A model generated the notes under the pieces. The model saw nothing but the letters and a program-made list of their open reading frames with translations. It had not been told where the DNA came from and made no database searches. Both the position numbers and the translations under genes were made by a program. 44,754 nucleotides of DNA from Stutzerimonas stutzeri (GTDB lineage: Bacteria; Pseudomonadota; Gammaproteobacteria; Pseudomonadales; Pseudomonadaceae), in assembly GCF_000935215.1 (NCBI RefSeq), contig NZ_JXXD01000013.1:1-44754 (forward strand), in the 5' to 3' direction. Of this stretch, positions 17,183 through 30,959 are shown in pieces (within the stretch, counting starts at the first letter, position 1; each line of letters begins with the position of its first letter).

Positions 17183-17848
17183 TTGTACAAGATCCTGATT
17201 GCGGACGACCATCCGCTGTTCCGTGAAGCCATCCATAACGTCATTCGCGACGGCTTCCCCGACAGCGAAATTCTCGAAACTGCCGACCTCGACAGCGCCC
17301 TTGCCTTGACGCTCGAGCACGACGACCTCGATCTGGTCCTGCTCGACCTCAACATGCCCGGCATGCACGGGCTGAACGGGTTGATCAACCTGCGCAACGA
17401 GGCCCCGACGATTCCCGTGGTGATCGTCTCGGCCGAGCAGGACAAGCAGATCGTGCTGCAGGCGATCACCTACGGCGCGGTCGGTTTCATCACCAAATCC
17501 TCGCCGCGGGCGCAGATGACCGAGGCCATCGAACAGATTCTCAACGGCAACGTCTACCTGCCCTCGGACATCATCCGCAGCCAGAAGAGCGCCAGCCGCC
17601 ATGCGCATCACAACGAGCCGTCGATCCCGCCGGAGCTGTTGCAGGCGCTGACCCGCAAGCAGCTGCTGGTGCTCGAACGCATGACCAAGGGCGAATCCAA
17701 CAAGCAGATCGCCTACAACCTCGACATCGCCGAGACCACGGTGAAGGCACATGTCTCGGCGATTCTGCGCAAGCTCAACGTGCACAACCGTGTACAGGCG
17801 ATCCTTTCTGCCGGCGACATCGATTTCACCGCTTATCTGCGCCGCTGA
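17183..17848 (+). CDS. agmR: LuxR-type response regulator AgmR (ErbR/PedR1)
   Basis: The 221-residue regulator has a receiver domain with D8/D9 and phospho-acceptor D55 (LLDLNMPG), then a LuxR helix-turn-helix near 155-210 with [17 protein letters not shown]. The sequence closely matches my memory of pseudomonad AgmR, also called ErbR or PedR1, a regulator of PQQ ethanol and alcohol oxidation. The start is a TTG with AAGAGGTGA six nucleotides upstream, and no better ATG is available. No histidine kinase is adjacent. Its partner kinase (PedS1/ErcS-like) must be elsewhere, or the upstream kinase serves both. It converges on cysG. Confidence 0.9.
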   Translation: MYKILIADDHPLFREAIHNVIRDGFPDSEILETADLDSALALTLEHDDLDLVLLDLNMPGMHGLNGLINLRNEAPTIPVVIVSAEQDKQIVLQAITYGAVGFITKSSPRAQMTEAIEQILNGNVYLPSDIIRSQKSASRHAHHNEPSIPPELLQALTRKQLLVLERMTKGESNKQIAYNLDIAETTVKAHVSAILRKLNVHNRVQAILSAGDIDFTAYLRR

Positions 17849-17861
17849 AACGGCGCAGATA
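17834..17861. terminator. Hairpin at the agmR-cysG convergence, overlapping the agmR stop
   Basis: TATCTGCGCCG (17834-17844) pairs perfectly with CGGCGCAGATA (17851-17861). The agmR stop codon (17846-17848) sits in the 6-nt loop. No T-run follows, and either strand could use it. Confidence 0.5.
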
Positions 17862-17875
17862 GCCTCGATCTCCCG

Positions 17876-19270
17876 CTAGGCGTTCGCCTGGGCGCCTTCG
17901 AACCAGGCCAGTTTCTCGCGTAGCTGAACCACTTCACCGACGATCAGCAGGGTCGGTGCCTGCACCTGTTCCTGGGCGATACGCTGGGCTAGGGTTTCCA
18001 GCGTTCCGGTGAAGACTCGCTGATTGGTGGTGGTACCCTGCTGCACCAGCGCCGCAGGCGTATCCGCCGAACGCCCATGGGCAATCAGTTGCTGACAGAT
18101 CACCGGCAAGCCCACCAGGCCCATGTAGAACACCAGCGTCTGCGCTGGCGCGGCAAGTTCCGCCCAGGGCAGATCGCAGCTGCCATCCTTGAGATGCCCG
18201 GTGACGAAACGTACCGACTGCGCATGATCGCGATGAGTGAGCGGAATACCGGCATAGGCCGCGCAGCCACTGGCGGCGGTAATGCCCGGCACCACCTGGA
18301 ACGGCACGCCGTTGGCTGCCAGCTCTTCGATTTCTTCGCCACCCCGGCCGAAAATGAACGGATCGCCTCCCTTGAGCCGCAGCACGCGCTTGCCTTCCTT
18401 GGCCAGTGTCACCAGCTGCCGGTTGATCTGCTCCTGCGGCACAGCATGATCCGCACGTTGCTTGCCAACGTAGATGCGATCGGCATCGCGCCGGCACAGG
18501 TCGATGATCGCCGGAGCAACCAGACGGTCGTAGAGCACGACATCGGCCTGCTGCATCAGGCGCAGGGCACGGAAGGTCAACAGGTCGGGATCGCCCGGGC
18601 CGGCACCTACCAGATAGACCTCGCCCAGTGCGCGCGGCGCTGCACCGGCAAGCTTCTCCGCCAGCAGGCGCTCGGCTTCGGCGCTGCAACCGGCCAACGC
18701 TTGCTCGGCGATCGGTCCCTGAAAGGTTTCCTCCCAGAACACCCGCCGCTGCTGGACATTGGCAAACTTGGCTTTGACCTGGGCGCGGAACTGCTTGGCC
18801 AGCCCGGCCAGCTGGCCGTAGGCTGCCGGAATCCAGGTCTCGATACGCGCGCGGATCAACCGCGCCAGCACCGGTGCATCGCCACCACTGGAAACCGCAA
18901 TCACCAGCGGCGAGCGGTCGACGATAGCCGGGAAGATCACGCTGCACAGCTGCGGTGAGTCGACCACGTTGACCGGCATACCCAGCGCATTGGCGTGCTG
19001 CGAAACCGCGGCATTCAGCGGCTCGTCATCGGTGGCTGCGATGGCCAGCACACAGCCCTGCAGGTCTTGCGGGTCATAGCCACGATCGAGGCATTCGCCA
19101 TCGCCCGCCTCTACCAGTTTGGCCAGTTGCGCCTCGATACTCGGCGCCACCACCCGCAGCCGTGCTCCGGCTTCGCTCAGCAGCCGCGCCTTGCGCAGTG
19201 CAATCTCACCGCCCCCGACGATCAACACCCTGCGGCCTTGGAGATTGTGGAACAGCGGGAGGTATTCCAT
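17876..19270 (-). CDS. cysG: Siroheme synthase CysG (trifunctional)
   Basis: The 464-residue enzyme makes siroheme from uroporphyrinogen III. The N-terminal part (1-150) has the NAD-binding [13 protein letters not shown] of precorrin-2 dehydrogenase/ferrochelatase. The C-terminal part (about 218-460) is the SAM-dependent uroporphyrinogen methyltransferase, with [12 protein letters not shown] and [17 protein letters not shown]. Length matches the family. The ATG at 19270 (MEYLPLF) has AGGA upstream. A frame starting 15 codons earlier adds non-conserved residues. Siroheme serves sulfite and nitrite reductases. It lies 120 bp downstream of serS in the same orientation. Confidence 0.95.
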   Translation of the reverse strand: MEYLPLFHNLQGRRVLIVGGGEIALRKARLLSEAGARLRVVAPSIEAQLAKLVEAGDGECLDRGYDPQDLQGCVLAIAATDDEPLNAAVSQHANALGMPVNVVDSPQLCSVIFPAIVDRSPLVIAVSSGGDAPVLARLIRARIETWIPAAYGQLAGLAKQFRAQVKAKFANVQQRRVFWEETFQGPIAEQALAGCSAEAERLLAEKLAGAAPRALGEVYLVGAGPGDPDLLTFRALRLMQQADVVLYDRLVAPAIIDLCRRDADRIYVGKQRADHAVPQEQINRQLVTLAKEGKRVLRLKGGDPFIFGRGGEEIEELAANGVPFQVVPGITAASGCAAYAGIPLTHRDHAQSVRFVTGHLKDGSCDLPWAELAAPAQTLVFYMGLVGLPVICQQLIAHGRSADTPAALVQQGTTTNQRVFTGTLETLAQRIAQEQVQAPTLLIVGEVVQLREKLAWFEGAQANA

Positions 19271-19390
19271 GGGCGAATCCTGGAGAGTCGTTGGTGGTAT
19301 GGGCATCACAGCCATTTAGGCCGCGATGCCCCTTGTCGAATATCAAGGATCCGGCCTGATGCCGAACCGCGATGACGCAGCGCCGCTGCC

Positions 19391-20722
<1,332 letters not shown>

Positions 20723-20743
20723 TTACTGTGAACGCGCGCCGGT

Positions 20744-21118
20744 TCATAACCTGGCGAGCGCCAGACCGGTCCAGGCCGCCAACAGGCCACCGAACACGCT
20801 GCCGCCGACATAGGCGAAGGCAGTCGCCAGCTGACCGCTTTCAAGCAGCCGCAGTGCGTCAAGTGAGAAGCTAGAGAAGGTCGTCAGTGCGCCAAGAAAA
20901 CCGATGATCAGTGCGCCACGCAGCTCGGGTGAAATGTCCGGTCGGGCGAGAAAGGTTGCATAGAGATAGCCGATCAGCAGGCACCCCAGCAGGTTCACGG
21001 CCAACGTGGCCAGATAGAAATGCCGTGGCCATTGATTGCTGACCCAGGTAGCCAGGGCAAAGCGCAACAGAGTCCCGATCACGCCGCCACAGGCGACGGC
21101 GAAGGCCATGCGGATCAT
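20744..21118 (-). CDS. crcB: Fluoride ion channel CrcB/Fluc
   Basis: The 124-residue protein has four membrane helices and the family motif [13 protein letters not shown], where the Phe and Ser/Thr residues line the fluoride pathway. It would work as a dual-topology dimer exporting fluoride from the cytoplasm. Its ATG overlaps the rarA stop (ATGA), so it is translated with rarA. I saw no fluoride riboswitch near it, consistent with it riding on the rarA transcript. Confidence 0.92.
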   Translation of the reverse strand: MIRMAFAVACGGVIGTLLRFALATWVSNQWPRHFYLATLAVNLLGCLLIGYLYATFLARPDISPELRGALIIGFLGALTTFSSFSLDALRLLESGQLATAFAYVGGSVFGGLLAAWTGLALARL

Positions 21119-22440
21119 TCCTTTCTCCGTTGTTTCGGGCTTTCGCGGTCGAGCCGGGCAAGGTGCTCGAGCTTGTCGCGGATCTTGCTTTCCAGCCCGC
21201 GCGGGGCGGGATGGTAGTAACGCCGCGGCTGCATCGCTTCGGGAAAATAATCCTCGCCTGCAGCATAGGCATCCGGTTCGTCGTGGGCGTAGCGGTATTC
21301 GTTGCCGTAGCCGAGTTCTTTCATCAGCTTGGTCGGTGCATTACGCAAATGCAGCGGCACTTCCTGCGAGCCGTTCTCGGCGGCATCACGCATGGCCGCC
21401 TTGAACGCCGTGTAGACGGCGTTGCTCTTCGGCGCGCAGGCGAGATAGACGATCGCCTGCGCCACGGCCAGCTCCCCTTCCGGGCTACCCAGGCGCTCCT
21501 GCACATCCCAGGCGTTCAGACACAGCGGCAGCGCGCGTGGGTCGGCATTGCCGATCTCCTCGCTGGCCATGCGCACGACGCGCCGGGCGATGTACAGCGG
21601 GTCGCAGCCACCATCGAGCATACGCGCGAACCAGTACAGTGCCGCGTCGGGATTGGAGCCGCGCACGGACTTGTGCAGTGCCGAAATCTGGTCGTAGAAC
21701 GCCTCACCGCCCTTGTCGAAACGGCGACGGCTGTCACCCAGCAGATCCTGCAGCAAGTCGGTGCTGATGCTACCGCCCTCCTCGGCCAGGTCCGATGCGT
21801 TCTCCAGCAGGTTGAGCAGCCGACGACCGTCACCATCGGCAGCAGCCAGCAGCATCTGGAAGCTCTCTTCCGGCAGCCCCAGATGCAAGTCACCCAGCCC
21901 TTTTGGATCACTCAGCGCACGGGCGACCAGTTTACGCAGCGCCGCTTCGTCGAGACTTTTCAGCACGTAGACGCGGGCACGCGAGAGCAAGGCGTTGTTG
22001 AGTTCGAAGGAGGGATTCTCGGTGGTCGCTCCGATGAAGATCAGCGTGCCGTCTTCGACGTAAGGCAGGAAGGCGTCCTGCTGGGACTTGTTGAAGCGAT
22101 GCACTTCATCGACGAACAGGATGGTGCGCCGTCCGTACTGGGCTGCCGTCTGCTTGGCGATCTCGACCGCCTGGCGAATCTCCTTGACCCCGGCGAGCAC
22201 GGCGGAAACCGTTTCGAAATGGGCATCGGACACTTTTGCCAGGAGCCGCGCCAGAGTGGTCTTACCAACCCCGGGCGGCCCCCAGAACACCATGGAATGC
22301 AGCGCGCCCTGTTCCAGCGCCTCGCGCAACGGCTTGCCACGCGCGAGCAGATGCTCCTGCCCGACGTACTCGTCGAGGCTGGCTGCACGCAGACGCGCAG
22401 CAAGGGGTTGGGCGACAGGTTCGCGGCTGAACAGGTCCAT
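21115..22440 (-). CDS. rarA: Replication-associated recombination protein RarA (MgsA)
   Basis: The 441-residue AAA+ ATPase resembles clamp-loader subunits and WRNIP1. It has Walker [10 protein letters not shown], Walker [18 protein letters not shown], a sensor region [12 protein letters not shown], and a C-terminal tetramerisation domain ending in the [12 protein letters not shown] tail. RarA acts at stalled replication forks. The gene lies between lolA (70 bp) and crcB (4-bp overlap), all on the minus strand, so ftsK-lolA-rarA-crcB may be one transcription unit. Confidence 0.95.
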   Translation of the reverse strand: MDLFSREPVAQPLAARLRAASLDEYVGQEHLLARGKPLREALEQGALHSMVFWGPPGVGKTTLARLLAKVSDAHFETVSAVLAGVKEIRQAVEIAKQTAAQYGRRTILFVDEVHRFNKSQQDAFLPYVEDGTLIFIGATTENPSFELNNALLSRARVYVLKSLDEAALRKLVARALSDPKGLGDLHLGLPEESFQMLLAAADGDGRRLLNLLENASDLAEEGGSISTDLLQDLLGDSRRRFDKGGEAFYDQISALHKSVRGSNPDAALYWFARMLDGGCDPLYIARRVVRMASEEIGNADPRALPLCLNAWDVQERLGSPEGELAVAQAIVYLACAPKSNAVYTAFKAAMRDAAENGSQEVPLHLRNAPTKLMKELGYGNEYRYAHDEPDAYAAGEDYFPEAMQPRRYYHPAPRGLESKIRDKLEHLARLDRESPKQRRKE

Positions 22441-22510
22441 TGCGGACGGTTACCTCGATTGCAGCGGCCAGCCGCTGCGCAGGCCGCCTGATACGAATGT
22501 CAGATGAGGG

Positions 22511-23137
22511 TCACTCGGAAATGACGTCGGCACCCTCAGGAATCTCGAAGGTGAACATGTCGGCGTTGAGCGGCTGATTCATCTTCACGCCCATGAAGAG
22601 GATATTGGTGCGCTGACCGACGCTGTCGATCAGCTGCATGTCGTTGATCACGCCGCTACGGAACGACAGGCGCAGATTATCGAACAACGTGTCCTTGGCC
22701 TTGGGCTTGAGGGTGAAATCCACAACCTCACCGGCCTCCTTGTGGGAAACCTCGAAGTTCTCGCTGATGGTCGACACGTCACCGGAGAGCAGTAGCGCCG
22801 GGGTATGCGTCAAGCGCTGGTCGAGTTGCTGGACGGTGACCTGCTCCAGGTCTGGGTCATACAACCAGACCTTCTCGCCGTTGGAGACCAGCAGCTGCTC
22901 CATCGGTGCATCGGTGTGCCAGCGGAACTGCCCGGGGCGCTTGAGCGCCAGTTCACCGGAGGTTTCCTGCAGCTGGGTGCCGCTGCCGTCGAGCGACAGC
23001 TGCGAGAAACGGCCGGTCAGGGTTTCAGCCTGGTTCAGCAAATCAGTCAGTCGTTTGGTGGATGCAGCCTGGTCGGCGTGTGCCGGGGCCAGGGCAACCA
23101 TCAGGACAGATGCACACAGCAAACGGATCAATTGCAT
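22511..23137 (-). CDS. lolA: Outer-membrane lipoprotein carrier LolA
   Basis: The 208-residue periplasmic chaperone carries lipoproteins from LolCDE to LolB. A signal peptide ends near AHA/D at 21-22. The mature part has the open beta-barrel pattern and conserved [14 protein letters not shown] and [13 protein letters not shown] stretches. It starts 17 bp after ftsK, the standard neighbour. Confidence 0.95.
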   Translation of the reverse strand: MQLIRLLCASVLMVALAPAHADQAASTKRLTDLLNQAETLTGRFSQLSLDGSGTQLQETSGELALKRPGQFRWHTDAPMEQLLVSNGEKVWLYDPDLEQVTVQQLDQRLTHTPALLLSGDVSTISENFEVSHKEAGEVVDFTLKPKAKDTLFDNLRLSFRSGVINDMQLIDSVGQRTNILFMGVKMNQPLNADMFTFEIPEGADVISE

Positions 23138-23154
23138 TTAGCCCTCGAAGCGAT

Positions 23155-25560
23155 TCAATCGCGCATAGGCGGCGGCGCGATGACTTCGCGCGAGCCATTG
23201 GTGTTCATGGATGTCACCACGCCAGCCATTTCCATGGCCTCGATCATCCGCGCGGCGCGGTTATAGCCAATCTTGAGTTTGCGCTGCACGGCGGAAATCG
23301 ACGCACGGCGGCTTTCAGTGACGAAGCGAACGGCCTCGTCGTATAACGGGTCTTCTTCGCTGCCCTCTCCGCTGCCTTCGCCACTGCTACCATCGAAGCC
23401 GCTACCCGCCTCTTCGGCGCCAGCAAGAATGTCTTCAATGTAGTCAGGCGCGCCACGGGCCTTCCAGGCCTCGACCACCCGGTGCACTTCCTCATCGGAA
23501 ACGAACGCGCCATGGACACGAATCGGCAGGCCGGTGCCCGGCGGCAGGTAGAGCATGTCACCGTGCCCCAGCAACTGCTCGGCACCACCTTGGTCGAGGA
23601 TGGTGCGCGAATCAATCTTGCTGGATACCTGGAATGCCATTCGGGTCGGAATGTTGGCCTTGATCAGGCCGGTAATCACATCCACCGACGGACGCTGGGT
23701 GGCAAGGATCAGGTGAATACCCGCCGCGCGTGCCTTCTGTGCGATACGCGCGATCAGCTCTTCGACCTTCTTGCCGACGATCATCATCATGTCGGCGAAT
23801 TCGTCCACCACCACGACGATGGTCGGCAGGGATTTCAGCGGCGGCGGCTGGTCATCCATGCTCTCGCGACGGAACAGCGGATCGGTAAGCGGTGTGCCCG
23901 CCTCTTCGGCTTCCTTGACCTTGCGATTGAAGCCCGCGAGGTTACGCACGCCCATGGCCGCCATCAGCTTGTAGCGCCGCTCCATCTCGGCGACGCTCCA
24001 GCGCAGTGCGTTGGCCGCCTCCTTCATGTCCGTGACGACGGGGCAAAGCAGGTGCGGAATGCCTTCGTAGATCGACAGTTCAAGCATCTTGGGATCGATC
24101 ATGATCAACCGCGCCTCTTCCGGCGTGGACTTGAACAGGATCGACAAAATCATCGCGTTGACGCCCACCGACTTACCGGAACCAGTGGTACCAGCCACTA
24201 GCAGGTGCGGCATCTTCGCCAGGTCGGCGATGACCGGCTTACCGCCGATATCATGGCCGAGTGCCAGGGTGACCGGCGATTTGGCGTCGTCGTAGGGGGC
24301 CGAAGACAGCACCTCGGAGAAGCGCACGATCTGACGATCCTCGTTGGGAATCTCGATGCCTACAGTGGTCTTGCCCGGAATCACTTCGACCACCCGCACG
24401 CTGATCACTGCCAGTGAGCGCGCAAGGTCTTTGGCCAGATTGGAGATACGGCTTACCTTCACACCGGCTGCCGGCTGGATTTCGAAGCGGGTGATCACCG
24501 GGCCTGGATGTACAGACTCGACGATGACCTCTACACCGAACTCCTTCAGCTTGATCTCCAGCAGCCGCGACATCGCTTCCAGCGACTCAGGCGAGTATTG
24601 CTTCTGCTGTTTCTCGGCAGCATCGAGTATCGAGATCGGCGGCAGGCTGCCCTCGATCAGCGGATCGACAAACAGGTTGGCCTGCTTTTCTTTCAGCACG
24701 CGCTTGCTCGGTTCGGCGGCTTTGGCAGGAGCAGGCGGAGCGATCACCGGAGCCACACGCTTGTCGCGCTCGCTCATGTGCTTGGCCAGGGACTCGTCAC
24801 GTTCGATGATGCGCTCCTTGACCTTGGCCTGCTCACGACGGTCGCGCACCATCGGTGCAGCCACCTCGCTCACGACATCGTCGACCTCTCGCAACTGGGC
24901 GACCATCTGCTTGCGCTCGGCGCGGGCGCTCCACCAACGACTGAAGAAGCTCTGGATCAGCTCGATGAGGTCGAGAGTGATCTTGCCGGTGATGTCCATC
25001 ACTTTGAACCAGGACAGATCGGTGAACACCGTCAGGCCGAACAGGAAAAACGCCAACAGCGCAAGGGTGCTGCCCTGTACGTTAAGGGACAGAACGGCCA
25101 ACTGACCGAGGCTCTCTCCCAGCGCACCGCCGGCAGACGCGGGCAAGCCAGGAGCGGCCTGGAAATGGATATAGGCCAGCGCGGACCCGGACAGGACCAG
25201 GAACACCAGACCGATCAGGCGCCAGGAGAACAGCCAGCCGTTCCACACCCAGGGCTGATGACGCGCGCGGAACACTTGCCAGGCCTTGACGCCAAGCAGC
25301 AGGGGAAACAAATAGGCGAAATAGCCCAGCGCCATGAACAGAACATCGGCAAACCAGGCGCCGGCACGGCCGGCAGCGTTGCGGACCTGATCGACATTGC
25401 TGGTGTGGGTCCAGCCAGGATCGCCCGGATCGTAGGTAAGCAACGCCATCCACAGGTAGACGCAGAGCGCACCGAGCGCTATCAACGCGCCTTCCTTGAG
25501 GCGATAGTGCAATTGTTGTCGCCAGACGGTTGCCGGCGCGGTAGATGAGGAATTCTTCAA
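23155..25560 (-). CDS. ftsK: DNA translocase FtsK
   Basis: This divisome-anchored translocase pumps chromosome ends to dif and activates XerCD. Four or five membrane helices lie in the first 180 residues. A short charged linker follows, then the RecA-like motor with Walker [14 protein letters not shown] and Walker [13 protein letters not shown]. The C-terminal gamma winged helix ([20 protein letters not shown]...) reads KOPS. I chose a TTG start at 25560 (801 residues) with AGGAAAG upstream. The frame stays open to 25731, but that adds 57 non-conserved residues over the divergent promoter region, so the exact start is uncertain. Confidence 0.93.
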   Translation of the reverse strand: MKNSSSTAPATVWRQQLHYRLKEGALIALGALCVYLWMALLTYDPGDPGWTHTSNVDQVRNAAGRAGAWFADVLFMALGYFAYLFPLLLGVKAWQVFRARHQPWVWNGWLFSWRLIGLVFLVLSGSALAYIHFQAAPGLPASAGGALGESLGQLAVLSLNVQGSTLALLAFFLFGLTVFTDLSWFKVMDITGKITLDLIELIQSFFSRWWSARAERKQMVAQLREVDDVVSEVAAPMVRDRREQAKVKERIIERDESLAKHMSERDKRVAPVIAPPAPAKAAEPSKRVLKEKQANLFVDPLIEGSLPPISILDAAEKQQKQYSPESLEAMSRLLEIKLKEFGVEVIVESVHPGPVITRFEIQPAAGVKVSRISNLAKDLARSLAVISVRVVEVIPGKTTVGIEIPNEDRQIVRFSEVLSSAPYDDAKSPVTLALGHDIGGKPVIADLAKMPHLLVAGTTGSGKSVGVNAMILSILFKSTPEEARLIMIDPKMLELSIYEGIPHLLCPVVTDMKEAANALRWSVAEMERRYKLMAAMGVRNLAGFNRKVKEAEEAGTPLTDPLFRRESMDDQPPPLKSLPTIVVVVDEFADMMMIVGKKVEELIARIAQKARAAGIHLILATQRPSVDVITGLIKANIPTRMAFQVSSKIDSRTILDQGGAEQLLGHGDMLYLPPGTGLPIRVHGAFVSDEEVHRVVEAWKARGAPDYIEDILAGAEEAGSGFDGSSGEGSGEGSEEDPLYDEAVRFVTESRRASISAVQRKLKIGYNRAARMIEAMEMAGVVTSMNTNGSREVIAPPPMRD

Positions 25561-25760
25561 AACGCTTTCTTTCCTGCGCCTGCGGCGCGATGAACCGTAG
25601 TCAGCCAGAACCCCGGCATTGTACGGGTTTGTCGATTCGATGGCATGCAGGTTCCGCGGCGGCTTGGGCTTTTGCCGATGCTTCGGTGTAGCATAAACGC
25701 CCGATTTCCCGACGCGGCTCGACTGGAGCACGCTTCTCTATTTGCAACAAAGGCTTATGA

Positions 25761-26717
<957 letters not shown>

Positions 26718-26723
26718 TCTAGT

Positions 26724-26741
26724 GGCGGGCCTCGGCCCGCC
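26724..26741 (+). terminator. Hairpin between trxB and aat
   Basis: GGCGGGC (26724-26730) pairs with GCCCGCC (26735-26741) around CTCG. It follows the trxB stop by 6 nt and lacks a T-run, so it may attenuate rather than end transcription. Confidence 0.4.
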
Positions 26742-26768
26742 CTCCCCTACCTGCATTTGCGTGGCGAC

Positions 26769-27449
26769 ATGCTGACCTGGCTAAAGCGCGACGATCTCTG
26801 CTTCCCCCCTCTCGAAGCGGCTTTGCGAGAACCCAACGGCCTTTTGGCTGCTGGGGGTGACCTTAGCCATGAACGCCTGCTGGCCGCCTATCGCCACGGC
26901 TGCTTTCCCTGGTACCAGGATGGGCAACCGTTGCTGTGGTGGTCTCCCGATCCGCGAACGGTGCTGTTCCCGAACGAACTGCATGTGTCTCGCAGCCTGC
27001 GCAAGCGCATCCGTCAGGGCGAATTCCAGGTGACCTTCGATCAAGCGTTTACCGACGTGATCCAAGGCTGTGCCGGGCCTCGTAGCTATTCAGACGGAAC
27101 CTGGATCACCACACCGATGCAGCAAGCCTATGTTCAGTTGCACGAAATGGGTGTCGCGCATTCGGTGGAAGTCTGGCAGGAGCAGCATCTCGTCGGCGGA
27201 CTCTACGGACTGGCAATCGGTAAGCTATTTTTCGGCGAGTCGATGTTCAGTCACGCTACCGATGCGTCCAAGGTTGGATTCGTCACACTGGTGGAACAGC
27301 TGCGTGACTGGGGTTTTGTCCTGATTGACTGCCAGATGCCGACACGTCATCTGGAAAGCTTTGGCGCCCGCAGCATTGCGCGTGAGCAATTCGCCGCCGC
27401 ACTTGCCGAGCATCTGGATCAGCCCAGCGCAGCCGACTGGCGCGCCTAG
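26769..27449 (+). CDS. aat: Leucyl/phenylalanyl-tRNA-protein transferase
   Basis: The 226-residue enzyme transfers Leu or Phe from tRNA to N-terminal Lys or Arg of proteins, creating an N-degron read by ClpS. Conserved [18 protein letters not shown] and [18 protein letters not shown] are present. I chose the ATG giving MLTWLKR, the family N-terminus. An ATG 12 nt upstream adds only MRGD. Bpt, ClpS and ClpA are encoded within 5 kb, so the whole pathway is clustered. Confidence 0.95.
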   Translation: MLTWLKRDDLCFPPLEAALREPNGLLAAGGDLSHERLLAAYRHGCFPWYQDGQPLLWWSPDPRTVLFPNELHVSRSLRKRIRQGEFQVTFDQAFTDVIQGCAGPRSYSDGTWITTPMQQAYVQLHEMGVAHSVEVWQEQHLVGGLYGLAIGKLFFGESMFSHATDASKVGFVTLVEQLRDWGFVLIDCQMPTRHLESFGARSIAREQFAAALAEHLDQPSAADWRA

Positions 27450-27501
27450 TCGGCTACCGCAAGCTGACCTACACTCAGCTCATGATTTCTGAGAGTTGAC
27501 C

Positions 27502-28209
27502 ATGACTTCACTGGCTCGCCTCAAGTTCTACGCCACACAGCCCCATGCGTGCAGCTATCTGCCCGATGAACAGGCCACCACGCTGTTCCTCGACCCTAGC
27601 CAGCCGATGGACGCGCAGGTGTACGCGGAACTCTCCGAGATGGGCTTCCGGCGTAGCGGCGATCACCTCTACCGCCCCCATTGCCAGCGGTGCTCGGCCT
27701 GCATTCCGGCTCGCATTCCGGCAAGCTCGCCAGAGCTCAGCCGGCAACAGAAACGAATCCTCAAACGCAACGCTGACCTGCAGGTACGTTGTGTTCGCCC
27801 GGCGTTCAGCGAGGAGCTCTACACGCTCTACGCGACCTACATCGAAAAGCGCCATGCGGACGGCGACATGTACCCCCCCAGCCGCGAGCAGTTCAATACC
27901 TTCCTCGTGCGCGACCTACCGTTTTGTCGATTCTACGAATTCAGGCTGGATGGACGACTGCTCGCAGTCGCCGTCACCGATGTACTGCCCAATGGACTGT
28001 CCGCCGTTTACACCTTCTACGATCCCGAAGAAGAACGGCGCAGCCTGGGGCGCTACGCGATTCTCTGGCAGATCGGCGAAGCAGCGCGTCTCGGCCTGAA
28101 GGCCGTGTACCTCGGGTACTGGATCAAGAACTGCCGGAAGATGAATTACAAGACCGAATATCGCCCCATCGAACTGCTGGTCAACCAGCGCTGGGTGACG
28201 CTCAGCTGA
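27502..28209 (+). CDS. bpt: Aspartate/glutamate leucyltransferase Bpt (Ate)
   Basis: The 235-residue protein is the bacterial relative of eukaryotic arginyltransferase. Bpt attaches leucine to N-terminal Asp or Glu, feeding the same ClpS-ClpAP route as Aat. The N-terminal cysteine cluster (C13 and the CQRCSAC stretch) and the fold region [19 protein letters not shown] match the family. The ATG at 27502 follows GAGAG at 27491-27495. It begins 52 bp after aat, so the two are probably co-transcribed. Confidence 0.93.
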   Translation: MTSLARLKFYATQPHACSYLPDEQATTLFLDPSQPMDAQVYAELSEMGFRRSGDHLYRPHCQRCSACIPARIPASSPELSRQQKRILKRNADLQVRCVRPAFSEELYTLYATYIEKRHADGDMYPPSREQFNTFLVRDLPFCRFYEFRLDGRLLAVAVTDVLPNGLSAVYTFYDPEEERRSLGRYAILWQIGEAARLGLKAVYLGYWIKNCRKMNYKTEYRPIELLVNQRWVTLS

Positions 28210-28309
28210 AGTCCTTGGCTCATCGACCCATTTCGGGCACAATGCTTGCCGCTTTTGCCCGCGCACGCATGCGCCGGGTCACTCATTTGGACACCGAGGA
28301 CTTTACTGA

Positions 28310-28528
28310 ATGTCGAAAGAAGACAGCTTCGAAATGGAAGGTACTGTCGTCGACACCCTGCCTAACACCATGTTTCGTGTGGAGTTGGAAAACGGGCACG
28401 TCGTTACTGCGCACATCTCCGGAAAGATGCGCAAGAACTACATCCGGATTCTTACCGGTGACAAGGTTCGCGTGGAACTGACCCCCTACGATCTGAGCAA
28501 GGGTCGCATCACCTACCGCGCCCGCTAG
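28310..28528 (+). CDS. infA: Translation initiation factor IF-1
   Basis: The 72-residue OB-fold protein binds the 30S A site during initiation. The sequence [19 protein letters not shown] and the ending [18 protein letters not shown] are the standard bacterial IF-1. A strong intrinsic terminator follows, and clpA is convergent beyond it. Confidence 0.98.
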
Positions 28529-28546
28529 GCGAGCCGCGAGAAAAAT

Positions 28547-28570
28547 GCCCGGTTTATGCCGGGCTTTTTT
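28547..28570 (+). terminator. Intrinsic terminator of infA
   Basis: GCCCGG (28547-28552) pairs with CCGGGC (28559-28564), followed by six T (28565-28570). Confidence 0.9.
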
Positions 28571-28617
28571 GTTGCAGCAGCAAACAGCCGGAAACGGACG
28601 CACGCAATGCCGGAACG

Positions 28618-28642
28618 AAAAACGCCCGGCCGAAGCCGGGCG
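28618..28642 (-). terminator. Intrinsic terminator of clpA
   Basis: CGCCCGGC (28623-28630) pairs with GCCGGGCG (28635-28642) around CGAA. On the minus strand the stem is followed by five T (28622-28618). It lies 18 bp after the clpA stop. Confidence 0.9.
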
Positions 28643-28659
28643 CTCGATTCCATCAAGGG

Positions 28660-30930
28660 TCAGGCCAGCTCTGCAGTGGTCTCGAATTCGAAGAACGGCT
28701 CGCCGCCCCGAATATCGATGTGAACCACGCCACCATGTTCGGCCAGCTCACCGAACAGGATCTCCTCGGCCAACGGCCTCTTGATCTTGTCCTGAATAAG
28801 CCGTGCCATCGGCCGCGCACCCATCTGCGCATCGTAGCCATGCTCCGCCAGCCAGCTGCGCGCAGCATCTGACACCTCCAACGTCACATGCTTGTCTTCG
28901 AGCTGCGCCTGCAGCTCGATCAAGAACTTGTCGACGATGCTCTTGATGACTTCGTGACTCAGACGGCCGAACTGGATGATGGTATCCAGACGATTGCGAA
29001 ACTCTGGCGTAAAGCTCTTCTTGATGACCTCCATCGCGTCAGAGGCATGATCCTGCAAGGTAAAACCGATAGAAGCCCGCGCCGCGGTCTCCGCACCAGC
29101 ATTGGTGGTCATGATTATGATCACGTTGCGGAAGTCGGCCTTGCGACCGTTATTGTCCGTGAGCGTGCCATGATCCATGACCTGCAGCAGCAGGTTGAAG
29201 ACCTCGGGGTGCGCCTTTTCGATTTCGTCCAGCAACAGCACGCAATGCGGCTGCTTGGTGATGGCCTCAGTCAACAAGCCACCCTGGTCGAACCCAACGT
29301 ATCCCGGAGGCGCACCGATCAGACGAGATACAGTGTGACGCTCCATGTACTCGGACATGTCGAAACGGATCAGCTCGACGCCCAGCGCTCGAGCCAGCTG
29401 GCGTGCAGCCTCTGTCTTACCCACGCCGGTAGGCCCGGCAAAAAGGAACGATCCAACCGGCTTGTCCGGAGCCTTCAATCCAGCACGTGAAAGCTTGATG
29501 GCTGTGGCCAGCGAGTCGATCGCATCATCCTGGCCAAAAACCGTGAGTTTCAGATCGCGCTCGAGGTTACGCAGCAGCTCCTTGTCAGAACTGCTGACGT
29601 GCTTCGGAGGAATCCGCGCAATCTTTGCCACGATGTCTTCGACCTGTTCGACATCAATGCACTTGACCCGCTGCTCTTCCGGCTGCAGGCGCTGATAGGC
29701 GCCCGCCTCATCGATCACGTCGATGGCCTTGTCAGGCATATGCCGATCATTGATGTAGCGCGAGGCCAATTCTGCCGCGGCACGAAGCGCCTCATCGCTG
29801 TATTCGATGTTGTGATGCTGCTCGAAACGCCCCTTAAGGCCACGCAGAATGCCGATCGTGTCTTCGACTGAAGGTTCGCTGACATCGACTTTCTGGAAGC
29901 GACGCGCGAGGGCGCGATCCTTCTCGAAGATCCCACGGAATTCCTGGAAGGTCGTAGAACCGATGCAGCGGATTTCACCGGAAGAAAGCAAGGGCTTGAG
30001 CAGGTTCGACGCATCCATCACGCCGCCAGACGCAGCTCCGGCACCGATGATCGTATGTATCTCATCAATAAAAAGAATGGCATGCGGCCGCTTGCGCAAC
30101 TCTCCGAGCAACGCCTTGAAGCGCTTCTCGAAATCACCTCGATACTTCGTACCCGCCAGCAGCGCACCCAGATCTAGCGAGTAGACGACGCTATCAGCGA
30201 GCAGGTCCGGAACCTGATTATCCACTATGCGTTTTGCCAGGCCCTCAGCAATAGCGGTCTTACCGACGCCAGCTTCACCTACGAGAAGCGGATTGTTCTT
30301 ACGCCGACGCGCGAGAATCTGCGCGACACGCTCGACTTCGTTCTCACGCCCAACCAGCGGGTCGATCCGTCCTTGACGCGCCAGCTCGTTCAGATTGCTC
30401 GCATAGGCATCCAGAGGATTGCCCGACGCACCCGGCTCGCCACCGTCCTCATCCTGCATCTCCGCATCGTTCTCCGGGCTACCAGCATTGCCAGGCACCT
30501 TTGAAATACCGTGAGCAATGTAGTTGACGACGTCGATACGCGCGACGTTCTGCTGCTTGAGAAGGAATACGGCCTGGCTCTCCTGCTCGCTGAAAATCGC
30601 GACCAGCACGTTTGCCCCGGTCACTTCCCGCTTGCCAGAGCTTTGGACATGGAATACGGCACGCTGCAGTACGCGCTGAAAGCCAAGCGTAGGCTGGGTT
30701 TCGCGCTCCTCATCGTGCTGTGGAATTAGTGGAGTGGTGGAATCAATGAACTCCTGCAGATCATGGCGCAGCTTGTCCAGGCTCGCGCCACAGGCCCGCA
30801 GCACGGTGGCTGCCGCTTCATTGTCCAGTAGGGCCAACAGGAGGTGTTCAACCGTCATGAATTCATGACGTTTGGTACGTGCCTCTTTGAAAGCCAGATT
30901 CAGAGTGACTTCGAGCTCACGGTTCAACAT
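28660..30930 (-). CDS. clpA: ATP-dependent Clp protease ATP-binding subunit ClpA
   Basis: The 756-residue AAA+ unfoldase feeds substrates to ClpP. The Clp N-domain (about 1-145) binds ClpS. The first AAA+ module has Walker [10 protein letters not shown] and Walker [10 protein letters not shown]. The second has GPTGVGKTE and [13 protein letters not shown], with the ClpP-binding loop region between. I chose the ATG at 30930 (MLNRELE) with GAGGTGA six nucleotides upstream. A GTG three codons earlier overlaps that ribosome binding site. clpS lies immediately upstream. Confidence 0.96.
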   Translation of the reverse strand: MLNRELEVTLNLAFKEARTKRHEFMTVEHLLLALLDNEAAATVLRACGASLDKLRHDLQEFIDSTTPLIPQHDEERETQPTLGFQRVLQRAVFHVQSSGKREVTGANVLVAIFSEQESQAVFLLKQQNVARIDVVNYIAHGISKVPGNAGSPENDAEMQDEDGGEPGASGNPLDAYASNLNELARQGRIDPLVGRENEVERVAQILARRRKNNPLLVGEAGVGKTAIAEGLAKRIVDNQVPDLLADSVVYSLDLGALLAGTKYRGDFEKRFKALLGELRKRPHAILFIDEIHTIIGAGAASGGVMDASNLLKPLLSSGEIRCIGSTTFQEFRGIFEKDRALARRFQKVDVSEPSVEDTIGILRGLKGRFEQHHNIEYSDEALRAAAELASRYINDRHMPDKAIDVIDEAGAYQRLQPEEQRVKCIDVEQVEDIVAKIARIPPKHVSSSDKELLRNLERDLKLTVFGQDDAIDSLATAIKLSRAGLKAPDKPVGSFLFAGPTGVGKTEAARQLARALGVELIRFDMSEYMERHTVSRLIGAPPGYVGFDQGGLLTEAITKQPHCVLLLDEIEKAHPEVFNLLLQVMDHGTLTDNNGRKADFRNVIIIMTTNAGAETAARASIGFTLQDHASDAMEVIKKSFTPEFRNRLDTIIQFGRLSHEVIKSIVDKFLIELQAQLEDKHVTLEVSDAARSWLAEHGYDAQMGARPMARLIQDKIKRPLAEEILFGELAEHGGVVHIDIRGGEPFFEFETTAELA

Positions 30931-30959
30931 AGCTTTCACCTCTTCTCCAGCAGTCGGAG

